Shown piece after piece: positions 13,711 to 13,711 of a stretch of DNA of 13,711 bases; positions within the stretch are counted from its first letter, which is position 1; every line of letters begins with the position of its first letter. Below the pieces are notes generated by a model. The model worked only from the letters and a program-made list of their open reading frames with translations. It did not search any database and had not been told where the DNA came from. Location of the stretch: positions 1 through 13,711 of the forward strand of contig CALGRZ010000020.1 of the NCBI GenBank assembly GCA_937880705.1, given 5' to 3'. Source of the DNA: an uncultured Alistipes sp. GTDB lineage: Bacteria > Bacteroidota > Bacteroidia > Bacteroidales > Rikenellaceae. Made by a program: the position numbers and the translations under genes.

Positions 13711-13711
13711 A

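Overview
The window reads as a contig from a Bacteroidales gut bacterium, most like Alistipes/Rikenellaceae. Three things point there: promoters of the Bacteroidetes type (TAnnTTTG -7 boxes with a TTG-like -33 element), almost no Shine-Dalgarno sequences, and proteins whose closest remembered relatives are from Bacteroidetes (an S9 dipeptidyl-peptidase, a PNGase F-like lipoprotein, and a ProS N-terminus). The assignment comes from reading the sequence alone.

Region 1 (1-730) has no convincing gene and is full of structure. It holds a 91-bp direct repeat (1-91 and 319-409, one mismatch, in a hairpin loop). Across the first copy lies what looks like a structured RNA: a 14-bp closing stem (57-72 with 175-190), two internal stem-loops, and a rho-independent terminator at 193-228. 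From 406 to 725 follow two tandem units, each made of TAGGA boxes at exact 10-bp spacing, a conserved 46-bp core, and TCCTA boxes at 10-bp spacing in the opposite orientation.

Region 2 (731-3320) is a small phage-like module. It has a LexA/CI-type repressor with an S24 peptidase domain (minus strand), face-to-face promoters, a 96-aa unknown protein and a complete-looking large terminase (plus strand). No portal, capsid or tail gene follows. A strong hairpin closes the module.

Region 3 (3342-8715, minus strand) is a polyamine uptake operon, potA-potB-potC-potD, followed by a predicted outer-membrane beta-barrel gene in the same direction. PotA has an extra C-terminal domain. PotD is a lipoprotein with an added C-terminal membrane helix and a very basic tail.

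Region 4 (8716-12603, plus strand) starts at a divergent promoter region. It encodes a secreted DPP IV-like S9 peptidase and, immediately after, a lipoprotein related to peptide-N-glycosidase F. Together they suggest breakdown of glycoproteins. A good terminator follows.

Region 5 (12604-13711) starts as the promoter and first 34 or so codons of proS (prolyl-tRNA synthetase), which stop being ProS-like near 12776. From there the sequence is an RDD-family membrane protein gene on the minus strand, of different composition, and from about 13510 it is very AT-rich sequence with two gene fragments. ProS is essential, so the simplest explanation is that the last ~930 bases are a chimeric assembly of one or two other genomes. 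The true contig probably ends near 12776.
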